From positions 62,001 through 126,000 of the forward strand of contig NZ_JBHTBR010000002.1 in assembly GCF_042665075.1 (NCBI RefSeq): 64,000 bases of DNA. The letters run 5' to 3'. This document shows positions 59,126-64,000 of this stretch, piece after piece. The translations under genes and the position numbers were made by a program. The stretch is from Hirschia litorea (GTDB taxonomy: Bacteria; Pseudomonadota; Alphaproteobacteria; Caulobacterales; Hyphomonadaceae). The notes under the pieces were generated by a model. The model worked only from the letters and a program-made list of their open reading frames with translations. It made no database searches and was not told the origin of the DNA. Numbering within the stretch: the stretch's first letter is position 1; each line of letters begins with the position of its first letter.

Positions 59126-59854
59126 ATGGGTGATCTTTTAACGATGACGGCTTTGGTTGGGGTTTTACTTTATCTGGCGGGTGGCCAATTATCACCGATA
59201 GAAACGCTCAATAACGCATTGATGGATGCAGAACCTATTCCTTCTATGCGGGCAGCTTTTCGTGCCAGTATTACAAGTGCGGGTGCGGTGCGAGAAATTG
59301 AGTATGACCCGCTAAAGCCGCCCAGCCGGCGTTTTCGGATCTCTCGACGCGTCGGTGAAGATGAAGAACTTGATGCGATTGTTGATGATTGGGCTAGGGA
59401 AGCTCAACCGGATGTGCGTTTATTTGCGGATGATCTGCGCTCCAGTTTAGGACAGGGCGAGATTGTACAAACGGCAACAGGATGGACCGTTGCGTTTCAG
59501 CATAAGCTTTCGAGCAATGATGGTCCAGTAGACGCTATCTTATCCCAAAGCATGGTTGGTGGGTTAACTCTTGATGCGCAGACGGGGAATTTGTCACGAT
59601 TGGAATATTCGATAAATACACCGTTTAAAACGCCAGAAGGCGCTTGGGTGGATACATATCGTCAAGTGTACAATTTTGGTCGCTCTACGCAATGGGCGGT
59701 CACATTTGTAACTGGTTATGATGTGTATGCGAGTGGCGGACGGTTTGGCATGAAGGACGAGCGCTCTTTTGCCGTCCGAGTCACAGATGTTGCGTTTTCA
59801 TTGGCTGGTGATGCGCGTCAGGAATTAGAGTCTAAAATTTATCCGTCTCACTAA
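59126..59854 (+). CDS. Unknown exported protein
   Basis: A 242-aa protein with a hydrophobic N-terminal segment (TALVGVLLYLAGG) that looks like a signal or anchor, then a soluble region without recognised motifs. The C-terminal half has alternating strand-like patterns (SMVGGLTLDAQTGNLSRLEYSI, WAVTFVTGYDVYASGG), suggesting a beta-rich domain. There are no cysteines. The start could be ATG 59126 or 59144, neither with a good ribosome-binding site. Function is unknown. It precedes a DUF1489 gene by about 50 bases. Confidence 0.65.
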   Translation: MGDLLTMTALVGVLLYLAGGQLSPIETLNNALMDAEPIPSMRAAFRASITSAGAVREIEYDPLKPPSRRFRISRRVGEDEELDAIVDDWAREAQPDVRLFADDLRSSLGQGEIVQTATGWTVAFQHKLSSNDGPVDAILSQSMVGGLTLDAQTGNLSRLEYSINTPFKTPEGAWVDTYRQVYNFGRSTQWAVTFVTGYDVYASGGRFGMKDERSFAVRVTDVAFSLAGDARQELESKIYPSH

Positions 59855-59907
59855 AATTTTACATTCAGAGGGCTGACCTAAGCTGAGAGTCGCCCTATTT
59901 AGCCTAT

Positions 59908-60345
59908 ATGGCGTTAAACATGATTAAACTGGCTGCGGGTGCTGAATCTGTTGAGAGTTTCACCCAGTGGCAGCAAAGCGTAATTGAAAGACGAAAAGCA
60001 GCTGGCTTATCGCCTAATCCTGTGCATGAAACGCGAATGATGCCTAAGCGCGGCCCTGAGATTATCAATGGTGGTTCGATGTATTGGGTTATCAAGCACA
60101 AGATATGTCTACGTCAGCGCATTATCGAGATTGAACGTGTTGAAATTGAAGGCGCGCCAAAGTTTTGTCTTATCCATTTTGATCCTGAGTTGGTGCCGGT
60201 TCATGTGAAGGTGAAGCGTCCGTTTCAGGGGTGGCGCTATTTGAAATCATCGGACGCGCCTCCAGACATATCGCAAGCTGCGCGCTCTCTAGGTGACACC
60301 CCGCTTCACCTAGCCTTAGCGCTCAAGGAAGCGGGCGTCTGGTAG
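59908..60345 (+). CDS. DUF1489 family protein
   Basis: A 145-aa protein of the DUF1489 family, common in Alphaproteobacteria and of unknown function. The opening LNMIKLAAGAESVESFTQWQ and the segments ETRMMPKRGPEIINGGSMYWVIKHKICLRQRI and PFQGWRYL are family-typical. It appears cytosolic. It converges on panC, with about 55 bases between stops. Confidence 0.85.
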   Translation: MALNMIKLAAGAESVESFTQWQQSVIERRKAAGLSPNPVHETRMMPKRGPEIINGGSMYWVIKHKICLRQRIIEIERVEIEGAPKFCLIHFDPELVPVHVKVKRPFQGWRYLKSSDAPPDISQAARSLGDTPLHLALALKEAGVW

Positions 60346-60401
60346 GTTAAGTCTTGCGGGATGTTTATGAGGGTTTTTTAGTGTGATTTCCACGAACCCT
60401 T

Positions 60402-61280
60402 TTATTTCTTCCCCGCAAGCGGAAGATTATCAATGAGCCTTGTTTTGCCCATCCATGCGGCTGTAAGGATGCGGGCATTTGTGCCTTTTTCTAAAGTATC
60501 ACTTTCGAGTGGGGCGAGCGTGTCTGCATTGCGCACAGCGACATAGTTTATCGGGCCAAGTCCTGCTGTTGCAATGTCTTTGAGCGCTTGGTCTATGCTT
60601 GCTTTTATAGATTCACCGGATTCAATACTTGATGCGGCTTTGCGCAAAGCGCCTGCAAAATTTCCTGCTTTTGTGCGTTCATCGGCGGAGAGGTATTGAT
60701 TGCGAGATGACATGGCCAAGCCATCTTTTTCACGGATAGTCGGCGCACCTATGATTTCAACGGCCATGCCTAAATCTTTGACCATACGTTTGATGATCAT
60801 GAGCTGCTGATAGTCTTTTTGTCCAAATACAGCGACATCTGGCGCAACATGAATAAAGAGGCGCGAGACGATATTTGTGACACCGCCAAAAAAATGCGGG
60901 CGGTGTTCGCCTTCAAGGATGCTGGAGAGACCTTCGACATAAACCTTTGTTGCATCGCCTTCGGGGTAGAGGTCGCGTGCGACAGGGCAGTAGGCTGCAC
61001 AACACCCAGCCGCTTCAAGTTTTTCAAGATCAGAATCGAGGGTACGCGGATAGCTGTCAAAATCTTCATTCGGCGCAAACTGGGTTGGGTTCACGAATAT
61101 GGATGCAATGACGCTGTCAGCATGTTTTTGCGCTTCTTTGACCAGAGAGACATGGCCGTCATGCAAAGCGCCCATTGTCGGGACGAAGCCGATACGCTTA
61201 TCCGCGCGGCGTTGGGCGGTGTGCCAGCGGCGTAATTCTTCTGGTGTACGAAGGACTTGGATTTTGTTTTGTGTGCTCAT
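60402..61280 (-). CDS. panC: Pantoate-beta-alanine ligase
   Basis: PanC (292 aa) joins pantoate and beta-alanine using ATP, the last step of pantothenate synthesis. The HIGH-type nucleotide-binding motif is FVPTMGALHDGHVSLV (residues about 32-47), with NPTQFAPNEDFDSYPR for pantoate, VFGQKDYQQ and the KMSKS-like AMSSRNQYLS. It is divergent from the SPOR-like lipoprotein gene, and mipZ follows that gene, an arrangement also seen in Caulobacter relatives. Confidence 0.96.
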   Translation of the reverse strand: MSTQNKIQVLRTPEELRRWHTAQRRADKRIGFVPTMGALHDGHVSLVKEAQKHADSVIASIFVNPTQFAPNEDFDSYPRTLDSDLEKLEAAGCCAAYCPVARDLYPEGDATKVYVEGLSSILEGEHRPHFFGGVTNIVSRLFIHVAPDVAVFGQKDYQQLMIIKRMVKDLGMAVEIIGAPTIREKDGLAMSSRNQYLSADERTKAGNFAGALRKAASSIESGESIKASIDQALKDIATAGLGPINYVAVRNADTLAPLESDTLEKGTNARILTAAWMGKTRLIDNLPLAGKK

Positions 61281-61392
61281 GATGCGAAGCGTTAATTTCT
61301 TTTCTCTGTTTTATCAAGAAGTGAACGAAAAATGGGTGATTTGGTCGCGCTATATCAATGATGTATTAACCACGTTGCGCGATTTTAGAGTT

Positions 61393-62076
61393 ATGAAAAT
61401 TAACTTGCTCCATATTCTTCGTGTTTCGGTTTTCTCTGTAGGCGCTATCGCTTTATCAGCGTGCACCCGCATATCCGGATCTGGTGAAACTTCTTTCTAC
61501 GATGATGCGCGTCGTCAAGACCCGCCTGAGGGGAGTGTTCGCTCCCTTAATCTTCGTGGTTATCAACCCGCCGATGATTTGGCGATGGTGGATGAACTTG
61601 AGTCTAAGGTTCAAGCGCTGAACCATGAACTCAAGACGCTTCGTAGCGCGCTTGAGATTATGCAGCCCGTAGATGAACCTGCGCTGAGTTATGCAGATAG
61701 TGAGCATGCAGCTAAACCTGCGCCGCTGCAAAGCACTTCAAAAGTGACAGTTTCTGAGACAACGCCTTCTGTTGATATGCCAGAAAATGCAGACGAATAT
61801 GAAAAAGCGCCAGCGTTGGAGAAAGGGAAATCCTTATTCCGTTACGCAGATTTGGCGATGTATCCGACCCAAGGAGCTGCACAAGCTGACTGGAATCGTT
61901 TGGAGTCCGAGTTGGATTTACAAGAATTAACCCCATATTACGATGAAGTCGGCGGCGGTGTACGACTATCCACAGGGCCTTTTGCGAGTGCGGAAGAAGT
62001 TGCGGATGTGTGTGTTGACTTGAGCCGAGTCGCAGGGGCATGTGAGCCAGCTAAAGCTGGTAATGTGCTTCAGTAA
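61393..62076 (+). CDS. Predicted lipoprotein with a SPOR-like C-terminal domain
   Basis: A 227-aa protein with signal peptide and lipobox (AIALSAC). A helical segment follows (DDLAMVDELESKVQALNHELKTLRSALEIM, coiled-coil-like), then a Pro/Thr-rich spacer, then a C-terminal domain (LFRYADLAMYPTQGAAQADWNRLESEL to VRLSTGPFASAEEVADVCVDL) with the pattern of SPOR peptidoglycan-binding domains. SPOR domains bind denuded septal glycan, which would fit the neighbouring mipZ. ATG 61393 starts the signal peptide; a longer frame from 61099 overlaps panC and is rejected. Confidence 0.75.
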   Translation: MKINLLHILRVSVFSVGAIALSACTRISGSGETSFYDDARRQDPPEGSVRSLNLRGYQPADDLAMVDELESKVQALNHELKTLRSALEIMQPVDEPALSYADSEHAAKPAPLQSTSKVTVSETTPSVDMPENADEYEKAPALEKGKSLFRYADLAMYPTQGAAQADWNRLESELDLQELTPYYDEVGGGVRLSTGPFASAEEVADVCVDLSRVAGACEPAKAGNVLQ

Positions 62077-62103
62077 TATTTGGCGGACTGTGGAGTAATG
62101 ACT

Positions 62104-62979
62104 ATGACAATTCAAGGAGCCGAGCAGGCTGGCGCTGGCAGATCAGCGAGCAACCGTTTGGCGCACGTAATTGTCATCGGGAATGAAAAGGGCGGCGCGG
62201 GGAAATCTACCGTTGCTATGCACCTGTCTGTTGCGTTGATGCGTATGGGTAAAAAGGTTGGCTTGCTTGATCTTGATGTGCGCCAGCGCTCTTTTTCCCG
62301 TTATCTTGAAAACCGTATTCGCTGGAACCAGACCACCGGTGGTAGCCTGCCTGTGCCGGAGACGATTCGTATTGATGGGTCGCAAGCGCGAGATCTGGAT
62401 GCGGCGGAACAAGAAGAAGCAGAACGTTTTGATGAGAGTGTGAAGCGTCTCTCTCAGACATGTGATTTCATTATTGTAGATAGTCCGGGTGGGGACACAT
62501 TCTTGTCCCGCATGGCGCATTCTTCTGCGGATAGTCTGATCACACCGTTGAATGATAGTTTTGTCGACTTTGACCTTCTGGGTGATATTGACCCGCAAAC
62601 GCTGGAAGTCGTGCGACCAAGTTTCTATGCGGAGCAAGTGTGGGATTGTCGTAAACGCAAAGCCAAAACCAGCCGTAAACCAATTGATTGGGTGGTGATG
62701 CGTAACCGTATGTCGCCCCTTGATGCGCGCAATAAGCAGCGCGTGGGTGAGGCACTGGATAATCTTGCACGCAGGATTGGGTTTCGGATTGCGCCGGGTT
62801 TGTCTGAGCGGGTGATATATCGTGAACTCTTTCCTATGGGTTTAACATTGCTTGATCTGACTGAAGCTGGATCAAATGTCGCTTTTACAATGAGCCATGT
62901 GGCGGCGCGTCAAGAAATCCGAGACCTGCTTATAGTGTTGAAATTGCCGGGTATGGAAGGCGAGGAAATATCGTTTTAG
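62104..62979 (+). CDS. mipZ: Division-site positioning ATPase MipZ
   Basis: A 291-aa ParA/MinD-superfamily ATPase that forms a polar gradient with ParB and blocks FtsZ assembly away from midcell. The deviant Walker A is GNEKGGAGKST (residues 26-36, Lys29 and Lys34), followed by GLLDLDVRQRSFSRYLENR, Walker B FIIVDSPGGDTFLSRMAH, and NDSFVDFDLLG and GLSERVIYRELFPMGLTLLDL, which distinguish MipZ from ParA. ATG 62104 has GGAG eight bases upstream. It carries about 18 residues before the first strand that Caulobacter MipZ lacks. Confidence 0.95.
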   Translation: MTIQGAEQAGAGRSASNRLAHVIVIGNEKGGAGKSTVAMHLSVALMRMGKKVGLLDLDVRQRSFSRYLENRIRWNQTTGGSLPVPETIRIDGSQARDLDAAEQEEAERFDESVKRLSQTCDFIIVDSPGGDTFLSRMAHSSADSLITPLNDSFVDFDLLGDIDPQTLEVVRPSFYAEQVWDCRKRKAKTSRKPIDWVVMRNRMSPLDARNKQRVGEALDNLARRIGFRIAPGLSERVIYRELFPMGLTLLDLTEAGSNVAFTMSHVAARQEIRDLLIVLKLPGMEGEEISF

Positions 62980-62987
62980 GCGACCTC

Positions 62988-63347
62988 TTATTGATCTGAT
63001 CCGATCCAATGGGATTGGGTGTATTTTACGCCGCGATTATCTAAAAACTTTAAGATATTTTCAAATGCATCGCGTTCACCGCCAAATTGGGCTTTGAGCA
63101 TTGCGAGTGTATCGGCATTTGCATCGCCGGTGTGAATGCGGGGCTTACAGGTTTTGTCTAAAACGCGTTTAAGGGCAGGTGTTTCACCTTTAGAGATGTG
63201 AAGATACCAATCATCGTCCTTATTGCCTTTGCTGATGGTGAGTTTGCCGCCTTCATCAAAAGATGCGGAAATATCAAAGTACACCGGCGTATCAGTGACA
63301 AATAGCGTGACGTCGTATTTATCTAAAAATGCGTCTGAGGTTTTCAT
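62988..63347 (-). CDS. Unknown small protein
   Basis: A 119-aa soluble protein that I do not recognise. There is no signal peptide or membrane segment. The middle has strand-like pieces (DVTLFVTDTPVYFDISASF, KLTISKGNKDDDWYLHISKG) and the end is helical and charged. ATG 63347 is preceded by GGA at a suitable distance; a TTG five codons earlier is possible. It lies convergent with mipZ, nine bases apart. Confidence 0.65.
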   Translation of the reverse strand: MKTSDAFLDKYDVTLFVTDTPVYFDISASFDEGGKLTISKGNKDDDWYLHISKGETPALKRVLDKTCKPRIHTGDANADTLAMLKAQFGGERDAFENILKFLDNRGVKYTQSHWIGSDQ

Positions 63348-63362
63348 ATCGTGGATTTCCAA

Positions 63363-64000
63363 ATGCTCATTGTATGTCTTTAGTTTTGCGTGAAATTTGG
63401 GTGTTGGAAAGATGCTAAATTACACACACATACACCAAAACCTCCGCCACCATTTCTGATGCGAGAGTATAAGGTTTAATCGTAAAATCAGGGCGCGAAG
63501 CACACAGATTTTTGGCAGTATAGCTAAGACCCGATCTGCACACGGGCCTCAGCAGGTAAGTAGGCCGCAAATCTGCGTGCCTCGCATGGTGATTTACCGT
63601 GGTGAGGTTCCTTCTTATAAGGGGTTCCTGCCCCCAAAGCCCGCTAAGGATGACGACAGCCACCCCCGCAAAGGATATCCCCTAGAGCACGCCCAACACC
63701 TGCATAGACACTCCGAATGCGCTATGTGGTTTGAAGGGTACACCATCCCACCCCAGCACGATCGGTCGCGAGCCGCCCCATGAGATGTGATGGAGGTAGT
63801 ATGCACGAGGTTTTCAGGAGGGGGATAAGTTTTCTGTTTCGGAATGATGAATGTGCATTCAGGCAGGAATGCTTCTATAGATTGAAGACTGCATTCAGCT
63901 AAAACTCAAGGTTTTGTGTGAGGGTAAAATGATAGAAAAAACACTATAAAAATAAGGTTTAAGACAGTTTTGTGACGATTGTGTACCACTGAAAATTAAT
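63363..64000. other. Region without a convincing gene, containing a structured GC-shifted segment
   Basis: I find no coding region I would defend here. Bases about 63490-63790 are clearly richer in G+C, with many C-runs, than the AT-rich flanks, and hold several inverted repeats: 63495-63498/63500-63511 with 63569-63580/63582-63585, GGGG/CCCC at 63621-63634, and CATAG/CTATG around 63704-63725. A GTG-started frame at 63577-63783 has codon use unlike the neighbouring genes. The last 200 bases show nothing recognisable. Confidence 0.5.
63495..63585 (-). other. Candidate structured RNA element (long imperfect hairpin)
   Basis: GCACACAGATTT (63500-63511) and AAATCTGCGTGC (63569-63580) form a stem, extended outward by GCGA/TCGC. 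On the plus strand there are two A-C mismatches, but on the minus strand both become G-U pairs, giving 17 continuous pairs. This favours a minus-strand RNA. Inner pairings CCCG/CGGG and GGCCT/AGGCC share bases and look mutually exclusive. It matches no RNA family I can name. Confidence 0.4.

Noticed and set aside
61099..61392. 98-residue N-terminal extension of the SPOR-like lipoprotein
   Set aside because: It would lie antisense inside panC and would hide the signal peptide that begins at 61393.
63577..63783. Possible 68-residue protein on the plus strand
   Set aside because: It uses a GTG start, many CCC and CAC codons unlike the neighbouring genes, has no ribosome-binding site and no recognised similarity; the region looks like structured non-coding sequence.
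63363..64000. tmRNA, SRP RNA or RNase P RNA in the terminal region
   Set aside because: I searched by eye for a tag-peptide frame of the ANDN type, the conserved SRP loop and the RNase P core sequence and found none.

Overview
The window is a stretch of an alphaproteobacterial chromosome. The base composition is moderate (roughly mid-to-high 40s % G+C by eye) and codons often end in T or A. Several genes point to the stalked or dimorphic lineages (Caulobacterales/Maricaulales): a MipZ division-site ATPase beside panC, and an SpmX-type polar protein that joins a GH24 lysozyme fold to an acidic linker and two C-terminal membrane segments. Further alphaproteobacterial markers are an ATP12-type F1 assembly chaperone, a DUF1489 protein and the PccA/PccB propionyl-CoA carboxylase genes. 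A low-GC marine genus of the Hellea/Litorimonas kind is my best guess, but it is inference.

Bases 1-30350 hold the core information-processing superoperon, all on the plus strand: rplK (3' end only)-rplA-rplJ-rplL-rpoB-rpoC, a strong terminator, about 630 gene-free bases, then rpsL-rpsG-fusA-tuf, a terminator, then the S10 and spc operons running without a long break from rpsJ to rplO, then secY-adk, then rpsM-rpsK-rpoA-rplQ and a terminator. Near-consensus sigma70 promoters are visible upstream of rpsL, rpsJ and rpsM, and terminator-like hairpins sit in the rplA-rplJ and rplL-rpoB gaps. Two ribosomal proteins stand out. L4 has an extra ~100-residue C-terminal domain resembling a helix-hairpin-helix module. 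S12 has Arg at position 88, a substitution known elsewhere for streptomycin resistance.

Bases 30400-38800 carry a Do-family lipoprotein protease, rarA, an unknown gene with an internal duplication (minus strand), and a tight operon of two RluA-family pseudouridine synthases flanking crcB, a HAD phosphatase and the ATP12 chaperone, followed by a secreted DUF3011-like protein. Bases 38900-43820 carry the two propionyl-CoA carboxylase genes. pccB is broken by a one-base deletion near 40156, while pccA is intact. Between them lie a small ribbon-helix-helix protein gene, a GIY-YIG gene and a sequence matching the CtrA box.

Bases 43830-64000 are mixed: lipB, a short FliN-like gene, tRNA-Leu(GAG), a LysR regulator with an apiosidase-like (GH140/DUF4038) lipoprotein, a coiled-coil lipoprotein, a membrane and ion-homeostasis run (ZntB/CorA-like, large MscS-type channel, MgtE) leading into spmX, a cyclic-nucleotide-domain patatin phospholipase, a crotonase-family enzyme, panC, a SPOR-like lipoprotein and mipZ. 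The last ~640 bases have no convincing gene but contain a GC-shifted, strongly self-complementary segment that I could not assign.
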